Below the pieces are notes generated by a model, which saw only the letters and a list, made by a program, of their open reading frames with translations, had not been told where the DNA came from and did no database searches. A stretch of 64,000 nucleotides of DNA from positions 62,001-126,000 of the forward strand of contig JAHJTC010000010.1 in the NCBI GenBank assembly GCA_018830105.1, given 5' to 3'. The DNA is from Bacteroidota bacterium. GTDB taxonomy: Bacteria; Bacteroidota; Bacteroidia; Bacteroidales; F082. Shown one piece after another: positions 1-9,434 of this stretch (the stretch's first letter is position 1; every line of letters begins with the position of its first letter). A program made the translations under genes and the position numbers.

Positions 1-489
1 TTCGCTGAAGTTTCGGCCAGCTTTATGCACAAAGGAAAAGAAGTGCAGATTATTCTTATCTTAATGATCGAAAAGGAAAACCTGGGATCAAAATGGGTGC
101 TTTCCAATGTTTATTACCCTGCTTTTAACAAGATGTTTCCGGCCGGCGAATTGATTGATCGTGAAAAACATTTCCTGCATCCAATGAGTCACGAGCTGGA
201 TTTTATGAATATCTACAAGGCATTTCAAACGCCGGAAGTAATAGAGTACTATGCTTCTAAAGCCTTTAAAGCAGATTATCTGACCTTGTTTTTTTATGAA
301 GTGAAACAGGGCAATTTGCGCTTTAAGAGCGTGGATAACCTTAAATTTCATATCTTTCAAATCGATAATTGGTATTTTGAAGTAAGGTGGTTCAACCGGA
401 GCGGAAACAATACCGGCTGGCTGATCTCAAATTTGATGTATGCGCCTGAAAATGAAAAAGACAACCTCTTAATGTTTTATCAACCATGA
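1..489 (+). CDS. Hypothetical protein, 5'-truncated by window edge
   Basis: The reading frame is open from base 1, and the first ATG (25) is preceded by in-frame sense codons, so the true start probably lies outside the window. About 163 residues are visible, rich in aromatic residues, with no signal peptide or transmembrane segment in this part. I recognise no family. The stop overlaps the start of the LRR gene by 4 bases (ATGA type), so the two are probably translationally coupled and cotranscribed. That suggests, without proving, a shared role with the LRR protein. Confidence 0.65.
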   Translation, partial: FAEVSASFMHKGKEVQIILILMIEKENLGSKWVLSNVYYPAFNKMFPAGELIDREKHFLHPMSHELDFMNIYKAFQTPEVIEYYASKAFKADYLTLFFYEVKQGNLRFKSVDNLKFHIFQIDNWYFEVRWFNRSGNNTGWLISNLMYAPENEKDNLLMFYQP

Positions 490-3140
490 GAAAATTTATA
501 CTGTTGGCCTCTGTTTTTCTGCTCCTGTCACCCGCCAGATCTCAGGAAAATGTACAGCAATTATCGCCCGATGACATTGACAGCTACAAGCAGCAATGCC
601 GGCAGATGGTGAATTTTATTGAGGGAACGTTAAACTTTTTGGGTGATACGCTCTCAACCGTGCAGGAAAAAGAAATTGTAATCAACGAAAGCTTTAGCAA
701 GATTTTTAGAGACGATGAGGTTCAAGTGGAGGATGATCTGGACGAAAACAGAGAAATGCCGGTGAATAAAAATGTTCAGGCTTATCTGAAGGATGTGGAT
801 TTTTTCTTCAAAACGGTACGGTTTACTTTCGATATCCGTAAGATTGATCCGCTGATGAGCGAGGATGGCTCTTTATTTTTCAAAGTTATGCTGATCAGAA
901 AGCTTGATGGCATTACCGTGCAGGGCGATACCGTCAGTAGCTCACGCGAGCGTTTTCTTGAGATTAATTTAGATCCGTTCAGGAAAGATTTGAAGATCGT
1001 AAGTTTTTATACCACCAAACTCAATGAGCGGGAAGAATTGCGCAACTGGTGGAACCTCATGTCTTTTGAATGGCGCACGTTTTTTGGGCAGGAAATAATG
1101 GTTTATGACAGCCTCCCCATGACGGAGATATTGTACCTGAATGCTGATGCTTTTGTGGCTTTGAGGCCTTTTACGGTCATTCGTAATGATAGTTTTATGG
1201 TTGTCGGCCCAGACACCCTTTCGATGGCTTTTCGCGAAAAATTGCACGGACACAGGCCTGATACGGTGATTTATATCAACGACACCAGTATAATGCAGCT
1301 TCCTGATACCATTGTTGCTGATCTGTCGCCTATTTATGCAAACCTGAAAAATTTCACACAAACAAAGGAGATAAATATCTCTTACAAAACACATTTTACA
1401 AATCTGGAACCCTTGACTCAAATGACGGAGCTTAGACTCATTGATTTCAGTAATACTCCTGTGCAGGATCTTTCGCCCCTGCGAAATCTCAATAAGTTGG
1501 AAGCTATCTATTTTAGCGGAACACAAATTAGTGACTTGAGTCCGTTGCAATATTCTGTGAATATCCGCGAGCTGTATGCCTTTGATACCCCGATTAAAGA
1601 CCTGGAAGTGGTGCAATATTTTCGACAGCTCGAAAAATTGTATTGCTTCAATACCATCGTGAGCGACCTATCGCCGCTTGCCAATCTGAAAAGTATGAAC
1701 GCTTTGCGACTTTCGGGCACGAATATTTCAAACCTTGAGCCATTAAAAGGCTTGACCGAATTACAATTGCTGGATGTGAGTAATACTTCGGTTAAGGATA
1801 TTAGTCCGCTGGCCGGAATGAAGAACTTGCAATTGCTCAATTTGAATCATACTGATGTTAAAGATATTGTGGTGCTTGAAAAGCTGGATGCGCTCACAAT
1901 TTTGCAGCTGAGTTATACTGAGATAAGCAGTCTGGAATCGCTTAAAAAACTCGACAAACTTGCAAAAATCTACAGTGATCATACACGAGTTTCTGATGCT
2001 GAAGCACGTGTTTTCATGAAAGAAAATCCGCAGGTGCTTGTCATTTATGAAACAGCAGCCCTCAAAAGCTGGTGGGATGATTTGCCGATATACTGGAGAG
2101 CCATCCTTGCAGAGCAATCAGGCATCAGCGATAAGCCCGGCACGGAGGAGCTTCACCAGATTATTAATATTAAATCGCTCAATCTGAGCCAGAATGCCTA
2201 TCTGCAACAGCTCGAACCGGTGAGCAGGCTTTCGATGCTTGAGCAATTGTGGCTTTCGGGAACAGAAATTACTGACCTTACGCCAATTGCCAACCTCAGT
2301 TTTTTGAAAATGCTCGATGTTTCGAATACCCGTATTGCCAGTTTAAATCCGCTTGAAAACCTTAATAATCTGGAAGTGATTAATGTGTCCAACAGCCGCA
2401 TCGAATCTTTAGAACCTTTGCACGGGCTTTCCGATTTGACTACTGTTTTGGCAGACGGAAGCCGCGTAAAAGAAAAGGAAGTGCACGCGCTCAAAATGGT
2501 TCAGCCTGCTATAAATGTCATTTATCAAACAGAGAGCCTTATGGTTTGGTGGGGCAACCTGCCTATGGATTGGCGGCAGATTTTTGAGCAGTATATTGCC
2601 ATTGATGTTAATCCTAAAGCAGCGCAACTGCAGGCTATTGTCGATTTGAAAGAAGTGGTGATAAACAATAATAGCAGTTTGCAAAGCCTGTTGCCACTAA
2701 GTCGGCTGTATTATTTGGAAAAACTCTCGGTGAATGCTGCCGGTATCAGCGATTTAAGTCCGCTGGCTGATAAGAACTTCTTAAAAACACTTGAGATTAC
2801 GGGCAATCCTGTAGAAGACCTAAAGCCTTTGGCGGGCTTGAAACAGCTCGAAGAAATCAACATTGAGAGCACACCCGTGAGTGATTTAAGTCCACTTTCC
2901 GGATTGTCAAACTTACGTTTACTAAATGCCGGTGGTACGCAGATCAAATCGCTGAAACCATTAGGACAACTATATAAACTTGAAGAACTGGCCATTTTTA
3001 ATACCCGCATCCGGAAGCTCAGCCCTGTAGATCAGCTACCCGCATTAAAGTATTTAAAATGCTACAACACCCGCATCAGAAGCAAGCATATTGAGGATCT
3101 GCAGCAGCAAAGGCCTGAGCTGAATGTGTTGTATTATTAG
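486..3140 (+). CDS. Secreted leucine-rich-repeat protein with three W-rich modules
   Basis: This 884-residue protein starts with a typical signal peptide (basic start, hydrophobic stretch, cleavage near ARSQ). Residues from about 295 onward are 22-residue LRRs of the internalin/SDS22 kind, with the consensus DLSPLxxLxxLxxLxLxxT. The LRR blocks are separated by a recurring non-LRR linker that starts with a WW pair and a following W-R (near residues 183, 527 and 685). The protein is thus a series of linker-plus-LRR modules. There is no sortase signal, lipobox or clear type IX sorting tail, so its surface attachment is unknown. LRR proteins of this class usually bind other proteins; the ligand cannot be inferred here. 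The start codon overlaps the stop of the preceding gene. Confidence 0.85.
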   Translation: MRKFILLASVFLLLSPARSQENVQQLSPDDIDSYKQQCRQMVNFIEGTLNFLGDTLSTVQEKEIVINESFSKIFRDDEVQVEDDLDENREMPVNKNVQAYLKDVDFFFKTVRFTFDIRKIDPLMSEDGSLFFKVMLIRKLDGITVQGDTVSSSRERFLEINLDPFRKDLKIVSFYTTKLNEREELRNWWNLMSFEWRTFFGQEIMVYDSLPMTEILYLNADAFVALRPFTVIRNDSFMVVGPDTLSMAFREKLHGHRPDTVIYINDTSIMQLPDTIVADLSPIYANLKNFTQTKEINISYKTHFTNLEPLTQMTELRLIDFSNTPVQDLSPLRNLNKLEAIYFSGTQISDLSPLQYSVNIRELYAFDTPIKDLEVVQYFRQLEKLYCFNTIVSDLSPLANLKSMNALRLSGTNISNLEPLKGLTELQLLDVSNTSVKDISPLAGMKNLQLLNLNHTDVKDIVVLEKLDALTILQLSYTEISSLESLKKLDKLAKIYSDHTRVSDAEARVFMKENPQVLVIYETAALKSWWDDLPIYWRAILAEQSGISDKPGTEELHQIINIKSLNLSQNAYLQQLEPVSRLSMLEQLWLSGTEITDLTPIANLSFLKMLDVSNTRIASLNPLENLNNLEVINVSNSRIESLEPLHGLSDLTTVLADGSRVKEKEVHALKMVQPAINVIYQTESLMVWWGNLPMDWRQIFEQYIAIDVNPKAAQLQAIVDLKEVVINNNSSLQSLLPLSRLYYLEKLSVNAAGISDLSPLADKNFLKTLEITGNPVEDLKPLAGLKQLEEINIESTPVSDLSPLSGLSNLRLLNAGGTQIKSLKPLGQLYKLEELAIFNTRIRKLSPVDQLPALKYLKCYNTRIRSKHIEDLQQQRPELNVLYY

Positions 3141-3212
3141 CGCGCGTATGTTGTTGTAAAAAGAGACAGCTGTGTCGTATTAAAAAAACAGGCTATAAAC
3201 AATTAATGTGTT

Positions 3213-5552
3213 TCACGGCTTATCAACCATCTCAAATTCGAGCAGGCCACCTTGAATAAGCGCACGATGGCTTAAGTAATGACCTGTGATTTTCTTTCCA
3301 TTAAGGCGCACTTCTTTCACATAAATGTTTTGCTCAGACTGGTTATTTGCTTTGATATCCAAAAACTTGCCATTGCCCAAATCCACACGTGCAGATTTTA
3401 CCGATGGACTTCCAATGGCATAGTCATCACTTCCCGGGCATACCGGATAAAAGCCAAGCGCACTAAAAATATACCAGGCCGACATCTGGCCACAATCATC
3501 ATTACCACATAAGCCATCCGGTGCATTGGCATACATCGTTTTTTGAATCATACGCACACGCTCCTGTGTTTTTTGTGGGGCATCGGTTTCGTTATAAAGA
3601 TATGGAATATGGTGGCCTGGTTCATTTCCATGCACATACAATCCAATGATTCCATCGCGGGTAATGTCTTCGTTTTTGGCGATATGTTCATCTGAAAGCG
3701 CAACCGTAAACAGGCTGTCTAATTTGGCTTCGAAGGCTTTTTTGCCGCCCATCAGCGCTATCATTTCAGGAATTTGATGCGGAACATACATGCCATAATT
3801 CCAGGCGTTGCCTTCAATAAAACCTTGTCCGTGCGTGTCGTAAGGGTCAAATTGTTTTTTAAAGCGGCCATCCGAAAGCCGTGGATGCATATATCCTGAA
3901 GCGCTGTTAAACTGATTTCGATAATTAAACGAGCGCTTGGTGAAATCATTTTCAGTAGATGAATCCCCTACAATTCCAGCTATTTGGGCAATACACCAGT
4001 CGTCGTAAGCATATTCCAAAGTTTTACTCACTGCATTGGGATTTTTGTCCTCAGGCACATAACCCAGTTGCATATAATCATCCAAACCGTCGTACAGTGG
4101 ATATTTGGCCGTTTGTACAGCAGCATTCAAAGCCCGCTTCTTATTCCCCTTAAAAGTACCTTTAACGATAGCATCAGCTAAAACAGATACGCTGTGATAA
4201 CCGATCATGCACCAGTTTTCGTTAGCATAATGCGACCAAACCGGTAGCATAGGATGCACACTTTGGTCGAAATGAGCGAGCATGGATTCGGCCATATCAT
4301 GGCTGCGCCCGGGTTGAACTAAATTAAACAATGGATGGAGTGCTCTATAAGTATCCCAAAGAGAAAAAATAGTGTAGTTGGTGAAACCCTCAGCCTGATG
4401 AATCTCCTGATCCAGTCCCCGGTAACGCCCATCAACATCCATATAGGTTATCGGACTTAAGAAACTATGATAAAGCGCGGTATAAAAAACTGTTTGCGCC
4501 TCTTTATGGAGTGCATCAATTTTAATTTTTGATAATTCCTCATTCCATTGTTCACGGCCTTGTTCCACGACCAGATCAAAATCCCAGTGCGGAATCTCTG
4601 TTATTACATTATTTAAAGCTCCCGCCGCGCATACGGAAGATAAACCCACTTTAACAAGCAATTTGCCATTTTGAGGCAATTCGGGTTCGAGCCAAACCCT
4701 GATTTTTCGGCCTCCTATTTCAGGGAAGTTTGTGCTTTCGTCAAATTTGCGATAAAAGCCATTATATACGGAATTATCATACTTTTCGTGTCCGTAATTT
4801 TTAAGAGGTGCGTTCAAAACCAGCGCGAAATAAACCGTGCGTGTGCGCGCCCAACCACTGGTTTGTCGGTAACCCGTAATTAAAGTGTCATTTTCAACAC
4901 GAAGAAAAGTCCATACGTTTTTGTCTTCAAAATTATAGATACCGTGTATCAGGTCGAGGATCAGATAGCGTTGATCAGCCGGTTGAAAGGTATAGCGGTG
5001 AAACCCTACGCGTTTGGACGTAGTGAGCTCAGCCTTGATGTCATAATCCAACAAATCAACCTGGTAATAGTTGGGTGAAGCCGTTTCCCTCTGGTGATCA
5101 AAACGGGAGCGATAGCCTGTTTCAGGTTGTGCTGCAGTTCCCGGATTCAATTTTAACTTTCCGGTAACAGGCATTAGCAGCAGATCGCCCAGGTCGGAAT
5201 GGCCGGTTCCGCTAAAGTGCGTGTGACTGAACCCCACGATATTAGGGTCATCATATTGATAACCGGCACAGTAGGCGTACACATCTGGATTGTATTTACC
5301 GTCTTTTTCGTAAGCAACAGTGTCGGTGTCCGGGCTTAACTGTACCATTCCAAAAGGTACTGTTGCTCCCGGAAAAGTATGTCCCATGCGCTGTGTGCCA
5401 ATAAAGGGATTGACATATTGTGCTGGCCCTGAATCTTGTTGCTTCTGGGCAGTAACCGATACGACAGGGATTGAAAGCAGCATCAAAAACAGTTTAACTT
5501 TAGGGAGAATGCCAAAAAGTTGATTTTCTTCAAAGGGATTTTGGAATACCAT
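3213..5552 (-). CDS. GH92 alpha-mannosidase, secreted
   Basis: A glycoside hydrolase family 92 enzyme of 779 residues, a usual length. The family cleaves alpha-1,2/1,3/1,4/1,6-mannosidic bonds of N-glycans by a calcium-dependent inverting mechanism. Diagnostic motifs are present: YVNPFIGT near the N terminus, GNEPGHHIPYLYN near residue 640 and DDCGQMSAWYIFSALGF near residue 685. A hydrophobic export signal ends near VTAQ. It has a long n-region, so translation could instead begin at the Met near residue 24. Periplasmic or surface location is inferred. It stands alone, without SusC/SusD partners, so it may act on glycans delivered by other systems. A TAAATTTG promoter box lies just upstream, back to back with the tRNA promoter. 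The linkage specificity cannot be told from sequence. Confidence 0.93.
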   Translation of the reverse strand: MVFQNPFEENQLFGILPKVKLFLMLLSIPVVSVTAQKQQDSGPAQYVNPFIGTQRMGHTFPGATVPFGMVQLSPDTDTVAYEKDGKYNPDVYAYCAGYQYDDPNIVGFSHTHFSGTGHSDLGDLLLMPVTGKLKLNPGTAAQPETGYRSRFDHQRETASPNYYQVDLLDYDIKAELTTSKRVGFHRYTFQPADQRYLILDLIHGIYNFEDKNVWTFLRVENDTLITGYRQTSGWARTRTVYFALVLNAPLKNYGHEKYDNSVYNGFYRKFDESTNFPEIGGRKIRVWLEPELPQNGKLLVKVGLSSVCAAGALNNVITEIPHWDFDLVVEQGREQWNEELSKIKIDALHKEAQTVFYTALYHSFLSPITYMDVDGRYRGLDQEIHQAEGFTNYTIFSLWDTYRALHPLFNLVQPGRSHDMAESMLAHFDQSVHPMLPVWSHYANENWCMIGYHSVSVLADAIVKGTFKGNKKRALNAAVQTAKYPLYDGLDDYMQLGYVPEDKNPNAVSKTLEYAYDDWCIAQIAGIVGDSSTENDFTKRSFNYRNQFNSASGYMHPRLSDGRFKKQFDPYDTHGQGFIEGNAWNYGMYVPHQIPEMIALMGGKKAFEAKLDSLFTVALSDEHIAKNEDITRDGIIGLYVHGNEPGHHIPYLYNETDAPQKTQERVRMIQKTMYANAPDGLCGNDDCGQMSAWYIFSALGFYPVCPGSDDYAIGSPSVKSARVDLGNGKFLDIKANNQSEQNIYVKEVRLNGKKITGHYLSHRALIQGGLLEFEMVDKP

Positions 5553-5568
5553 TATTGTAGGTTTTAGG

Positions 5569-5576
5569 CAAATTTA
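5569..5576 (-). promoter_or_regulatory. Promoter -7 box of the GH92 gene
   Basis: On the minus strand this reads TAAATTTG, a full match to the Bacteroidota -7 consensus TAnnTTTG, 17 bases before the GH92 start codon. No clear TTTG is seen at -33. Confidence 0.5.
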
Positions 5577-5596
5577 GGGGATTATTTTTATAATAA

Positions 5597-5629
5597 TTTG
5601 CAATCTTAAGCTTAAAAATATTATTTTTG
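5597..5629 (+). promoter_or_regulatory. Promoter of tRNA-Ala
   Basis: TTTG at 5597-5600 and TATTTTTG at 5622-5629 are separated by 21 bases and match the Bacteroidota sigma consensus. The -7 box ends 10 bases before the mature tRNA 5' end, so the expected start of transcription falls at or just before the tRNA. Confidence 0.7.
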
Positions 5630-5639
5630 CAGCCGTGAT

Positions 5640-5713
5640 GGGGAATTAGCTCAGTTGGCTAGAGCGTTTGACTGGCAGTCAAAAGGTCATCGGTTCGATT
5701 CCGTTATTCTCCA
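5640..5713 (+). tRNA. tRNA-Ala (anticodon GGC)
   Basis: A full cloverleaf can be drawn. The acceptor stem GGGGAAT/ATTCTCC carries the G3-U70 wobble pair that is the identity element for alanine. The D-arm is GCTC/GAGC, and the anticodon stem TTTGA/TCAAA encloses CTGGCAG, giving anticodon GGC (reads GCC/GCU). The T-arm is ATCGG/CCGTT with the standard TTCGATT loop. It contains a T-T mismatch at its second pair, where an A on the 3' side would be expected. The discriminator is A, and the terminal CCA is not encoded. Confidence 0.95.
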
Positions 5714-5715
5714 CT

Positions 5716-5747
5716 AAAGATGGCTTTCGCAAGAGGTCATCTTTTTT
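5716..5747 (+). terminator. Intrinsic terminator after tRNA-Ala
   Basis: AAAGATG (5716-5722) pairs with CATCTTT (5738-5744), and the T run continues to 5747. It lies 2 bases after the tRNA and 17 bases before the thpR start codon. It should end most tRNA transcripts while leaving thpR to readthrough. Confidence 0.65.
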
Positions 5748-5763
5748 AATTTTAATCCTGATC

Positions 5764-6336
5764 ATGAAAAGGTTGTTTATCGCGATTCATGTGTCACCCG
5801 AACCGGTTTTGCTTAACCTGCTGGAAATGCTCAAAACCGAACTGAGTAATGAGCGCATTAACTGGGTTAAGCCTGCAAATATGCACCTCACACTTAAGTT
5901 TTTGGGATCTGTTGCCGAAGCACAAATTCCTGTCATTAATGATGCTGTGCGGGAGTGTATCAGTGGGTTTGAACCCCTTGCTTTACAATTTGACAAAACC
6001 GGTATTTTCGGAAGTCGGTATGAGCCTCGGGTGCTTTGGCTTGGTCCGGACAAAATTTCCCCGCAACTCCATTCACTTGCCAACAACCTGCTTGATGCAA
6101 TGGATACGCTTGGATTTATACGCGATCGCCAGAATTTTGTGCCTCATCTCACCTTGGGAAGAATTAAAAAATTAACAGACAAGCAACATTTTCAGCAAGT
6201 TATAGGAAATATTCCACAGAAAACCTATATCCAAACCAGGGTTGATGAGCTGATACTTTTCGAAAGTATCTTACACAAAGAAGGCCCGCAGTATCTTGTA
6301 CAACAGGCCTTCTCTTTATCAAAGCAAGGAGTTTAG
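5764..6336 (+). CDS. thpR: RNA 2',3'-cyclic phosphodiesterase (LigT/ThpR family)
   Basis: This is a 2H phosphoesterase. Both signature motifs are present: HLTL in MHLTLKFLG near residue 40 and HLTL in PHLTLGRIK near residue 125. The family opens 2',3'-cyclic phosphates to 2'-phosphates and can reversibly ligate tRNA halves in vitro; its role in bacteria is uncertain. The start at 5764 (MKRLFIAI) is chosen because it gives the usual length (190 aa) and the frame upstream runs back into the tRNA. Transcription probably reads through from the tRNA-Ala promoter. Its stop overlaps the stop of convergent ppnP by a few bases. Near its 3' end are two inverted repeats (6252-6270 and 6279-6313), which may help stop convergent transcription. 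Confidence 0.9.
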   Translation: MKRLFIAIHVSPEPVLLNLLEMLKTELSNERINWVKPANMHLTLKFLGSVAEAQIPVINDAVRECISGFEPLALQFDKTGIFGSRYEPRVLWLGPDKISPQLHSLANNLLDAMDTLGFIRDRQNFVPHLTLGRIKKLTDKQHFQQVIGNIPQKTYIQTRVDELILFESILHKEGPQYLVQQAFSLSKQGV

Positions 6337-6614
6337 CGATACAAACATAAATAGGCTGTATCCACATCCATTTGCACCGTAAATTTTTTGTTTTTTTCAA
6401 CCACGAAAGTATCGCCAGCAATATAGTTTTTGAAACTACTTTCGCCTGGAAGCATTACTTTCATAGCACCACTCACCACAGTCATATACTCTACTGATGA
6501 AGTGCCAAACTCATATTCTCCGGCTTTCATTACACCTACTGTTGCGGGGCCTTCATTGGTTTCATAAGCGATGGATTTTACTTTTCCATCGAAATACTCA
6601 TTCGTTTTAAACAT
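6333..6614 (-). CDS. ppnP: Pyrimidine/purine nucleoside phosphorylase (PpnP)
   Basis: A 93-residue single-domain cupin matching the PpnP (YaiE, formerly DUF1255) family in full length. It contains [16 protein letters not shown] and [10 protein letters not shown], typical of the fold. The family splits a wide range of nucleosides with phosphate to a free base and ribose-1-phosphate in the cytoplasm. It lies 26 bases downstream of the uncharacterised 473-residue gene on the same strand and is probably cotranscribed with it. Its 3' end overlaps the 3' end of thpR. Confidence 0.9.
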   Translation of the reverse strand: MFKTNEYFDGKVKSIAYETNEGPATVGVMKAGEYEFGTSSVEYMTVVSGAMKVMLPGESSFKNYIAGDTFVVEKNKKFTVQMDVDTAYLCLYR

Positions 6615-6640
6615 AAATTTTTGGTTTGAGGTTATACAAT

Positions 6641-8062
6641 TTATTTATCATCAGAAAATCCAAAAAGTTTGCGATCTTTAATACGCTCGACAATAAAAAC
6701 AGGCACCTTGGCTTCCCACGAAGGGTCATTTCGGCGTAGCTGTTCGAGCACTTCATGCGATTTGATTGTTAAAAACTTGGTTTTGGCTTCCGGAATATCC
6801 AGTATTTTTCTATTCTCGATCAAATGTTCATAAAGATAGCGAACCTTTTTATCGAAAACCAAGGCCTTGCTGTTAATTTGTTTTCCTGTTTTTTCGTCCA
6901 GGATAGGGTAAAGATAAACTTTCACGTTTTCGGGAAAAAGCTTGCCCAATGCTTCTAGAATGCCCCCTTTGAGGTTGGAATAAAAGGATTCGTCCATCAC
7001 TTTTTCAAAGGTGTCTAAGCCGATTATTAGCCGCATTTTAATAATCCGGAATTGCGACATAAAGCCAACAAGCTTATAAAACTCTCTGAAATTGCTCACC
7101 ATTACATTTTGACCCATTTCATTGAGTAAATCTACCCGATCCAAAAAGTCGCGTTCGTCGAATTCATCTTTATCAAACAGGTTGTTGATAGTAATTTCGC
7201 AAATGGGCAGCGTATTCGTTTTATCGTAATCTTCGTCTTTTTTAAACAAACCGAAGCTGGTTTTGAGCATGTCGGTGGTTACATAAGTCACTGGCCTAAA
7301 GCTTCCTCTAAAAATGAGTACGTTTTTCTTGTAGAGCATATCATCTGGCTCCTGCACGTGTCCATAGCGATCGAACATGATGGCCTTGGCCATGTCGTTT
7401 TTTACCAGTTGTACGCCAAGCAATCTGTTGTCAACATAGGATAACTCAGGGCCGCTCATGTGAATCATTGTAATTGCAAGCCTGTCGCGTGAAAGATTAT
7501 CGAGAAGCGATTGCAGAAAAGCGTTTGGTCTGTCCCAAAAATAATAACAGGCATAAATCAGGTTTACGCCCAATATTCCAAGGGTGTTTTGTTGTAAAAC
7601 ATTGTCGTTTTCGAGCAGACGAACATGCAGAATCACCTGATTAAAGGCTCCATTTTCAGTAAGCTGAAACCGCACACCCATCCAGCCATGGCTGATATTG
7701 TCTTTATAATAATTAAGTGTGGAAACAGTGTCGGCAAACGTAAAAAACCTTCTTGCAGCATGGTCTTTGTTTTCCAAAAGACCAGTAAGTTCGTTGTATT
7801 CAGCATCGAGCATCAGCTCTAATCTTTCGCGCGAAACATAGCGTTTCGATGATTTTTCTTTGCAGTAAACCGCATCGCTATAACTTTTGTCGTAAGCAGA
7901 AATAGTTTTTGCGATAGTGCCCGAAGCACCACCAGCCTGAAAAAAATTCCTGGCGGTTTCTTGTCCCCCGCCAATTTCAGCAAAACTACCATAAACCGAA
8001 CTGTCTAAGTTGATCTTCAGGGCTTTGCGATTTACAGGAAGTATTTCAGATTGTACGGCCAT
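6641..8062 (-). CDS. Conserved protein of unknown function
   Basis: A 473-residue cytoplasmic protein with no signal peptide or membrane segment. From memory, close relatives occur in many Bacteroidota, beginning with the same block ([20 protein letters not shown], near residues 16-35). They are sometimes labelled TonB-dependent receptor or nicotinate-nucleotide adenylyltransferase, but nothing here resembles a plug, a barrel or a nucleotidyltransferase motif. I assign no function. The gene has its own TATCTTTG promoter box at 8085-8092 and probably forms a two-gene operon with ppnP, which hints at nucleoside metabolism only by position. Confidence 0.85.
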   Translation of the reverse strand: MAVQSEILPVNRKALKINLDSSVYGSFAEIGGGQETARNFFQAGGASGTIAKTISAYDKSYSDAVYCKEKSSKRYVSRERLELMLDAEYNELTGLLENKDHAARRFFTFADTVSTLNYYKDNISHGWMGVRFQLTENGAFNQVILHVRLLENDNVLQQNTLGILGVNLIYACYYFWDRPNAFLQSLLDNLSRDRLAITMIHMSGPELSYVDNRLLGVQLVKNDMAKAIMFDRYGHVQEPDDMLYKKNVLIFRGSFRPVTYVTTDMLKTSFGLFKKDEDYDKTNTLPICEITINNLFDKDEFDERDFLDRVDLLNEMGQNVMVSNFREFYKLVGFMSQFRIIKMRLIIGLDTFEKVMDESFYSNLKGGILEALGKLFPENVKVYLYPILDEKTGKQINSKALVFDKKVRYLYEHLIENRKILDIPEAKTKFLTIKSHEVLEQLRRNDPSWEAKVPVFIVERIKDRKLFGFSDDK

Positions 8063-8084
8063 AGAAGTTTTTATTAGTAAAATG

Positions 8085-8092
8085 CAAAGATA
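8085..8092 (-). promoter_or_regulatory. Promoter -7 box of the 473-aa gene
   Basis: On the minus strand this reads TATCTTTG, matching TAnnTTTG, 22 bases before the ATG at 8062. This supports the chosen start. Confidence 0.5.
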
Positions 8093-8302
8093 TGGCTTTC
8101 AAAAAGATATCGTACTATTTAGAATTTGTCAATAAGCTTAGCTTTTGATCAATACTACGCTTATGGTAAAGCGTTGCATGAGGAGAATTCGGGGAGGTTT
8201 CAGCAAACCCTGTTAAAGGCAAATTGTCAGAGTTCAAGAGGGTTTTTATCTGATAGCAGTATGTCGGAACAAGTTGATTGATGGCCTTAAAATAATGGCA
8301 TA

Positions 8303-9259
8303 TTAAAGTTGATCCGCCACCAATTGTTCCAGCTTGATCAGGTCAGCAGAAAATTTTCGGATACCTTCAGCAAGCTTTTCCGTGGCCATGGCATCTTCGT
8401 TCATAAGCCACCGGAATTGTTGCTCGTCAGGGCTTATTTTTTCTTCAGCAGAAGCGTAGGCATTATCCTTATTGAGTTTCGGTTTTATAGTAAGCTGCAT
8501 ATTTTCCAGCTCGGATAATAGATTTGGTGAAATTGTAAGCAGGTCGCAGCCAGCCAATTCTATAATTTCGCCTGTATTACGAAAGCTGGCTCCCATGACT
8601 TCAGTTGTGTAGCCAAATTTTTTGTAGTAGTTATAGATTTCTGTCACTGAGAGAACACCGGGATCTTCTGCAGGAGCAATGTGATCAACTTTCCGATTGG
8701 CTTTATGCCAATCGAGAATACGTCCTACAAAAGGCGAAATTAGCTGCACTCCGGCTTCGGCGCAGGCAATAGCCTGAACTTTACTAAAAAGCAAGGTGAG
8801 GTTGCAATGTATGCCATCTTTTTCAAGGATTTCTGCTGCACGAATACCTTCCCAGGTAGCTGCGATTTTAATCAAAATGCGTTCACGGCTTACACCAGCT
8901 GATTCATAAAGTGCTATAAGTTGTCGTGCTTTGCTGATAGTTGCTTGGCTGTCGAACGATAAACGGGCATCAACTTCGGTAGAAACTCTGCCGGGAACGA
9001 TTTTTAAAATTTCAAGCCCGAAATTCACAGCAAGTTTATCTAAACACAAGCTCAATTTATCGTCATGATCTACTGATAAATTTTTGGCAAAATTGATGGC
9101 TTCTTCCATCAAAGGTGCATACTGTGGGTCATTAGCCGAAGCGTAGATCAGAGAGGGATTGGTGGTGGCATCAATGGGCTTGAATTGACGCATGCTTTCG
9201 AAATCACCGGTATCGGCAACAACTTTTGTGTATTGTCTGAGCTGAGTTAACGCATTCAT
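8303..9259 (-). CDS. tal: Transaldolase
   Basis: A class I transaldolase of the E. coli TalA/TalB size (318 aa). It moves a dihydroxyacetone unit between sedoheptulose-7-P and glyceraldehyde-3-P in the non-oxidative pentose phosphate pathway. Visible motifs are DATTNPSLI near residue 30, [10 protein letters not shown] around the Schiff-base lysine (about residue 132) and [11 protein letters not shown]. The frame continues 40 codons upstream, but the start at 9259 is chosen because a promoter box (TATCTTTG, 9303-9310) lies between the two Met codons and the protein then aligns at its true N terminus. It is transcribed divergently from the GH109-like gene. Confidence 0.95.
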   Translation of the reverse strand: MNALTQLRQYTKVVADTGDFESMRQFKPIDATTNPSLIYASANDPQYAPLMEEAINFAKNLSVDHDDKLSLCLDKLAVNFGLEILKIVPGRVSTEVDARLSFDSQATISKARQLIALYESAGVSRERILIKIAATWEGIRAAEILEKDGIHCNLTLLFSKVQAIACAEAGVQLISPFVGRILDWHKANRKVDHIAPAEDPGVLSVTEIYNYYKKFGYTTEVMGASFRNTGEIIELAGCDLLTISPNLLSELENMQLTIKPKLNKDNAYASAEEKISPDEQQFRWLMNEDAMATEKLAEGIRKFSADLIKLEQLVADQL

Positions 9260-9302
9260 ATAGTTATTGTTATAGGTTAAACCTGTGCGATATTTCGCAT
9301 GG

Positions 9303-9310
9303 CAAAGATA
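9303..9310 (-). promoter_or_regulatory. Promoter -7 box of transaldolase
   Basis: TATCTTTG on the minus strand, 43 bases before the tal start codon. It decides the start, since transcription from here excludes the longer reading frame. Confidence 0.5.
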
Positions 9311-9381
9311 AGGCTTCTGCCGAAAAAATCTGCTTATGTTTTTTTGTGGGTTATACCCAACTGCAGGCGACAAAATCACTG

Positions 9382-9412
9382 TTTCTTTTGTCTTATTAAA
9401 AACCTAAATTTG
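9382..9412 (+). promoter_or_regulatory. Promoter of the GH109/nucleotidyltransferase cassette
   Basis: TTTC (9382-9385), a 19-base spacer and TAAATTTG (9405-9412). The -7 box is a full match and the -33 box has one mismatch to TTTG. It lies 22 bases before the GH109-like start codon. Confidence 0.55.
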
Positions 9413-9434
9413 TCTTACTGAAAAATACGATTTA

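Noticed and set aside
969-1616. Long antisense frame inside the LRR gene
   Set aside because: It is a by-product of the repeated codon pattern of the LRR gene; it has no promoter and no family resemblance.
6252-6313. Two inverted repeats at the 3' end of thpR (GATACTTT/AAAGTATC and AGAAGGCC/GGCCTTCT)
   Set aside because: Both lie inside coding sequence and lack a proper T tract, so I did not list them as terminators; a role in ending convergent transcription is possible only.
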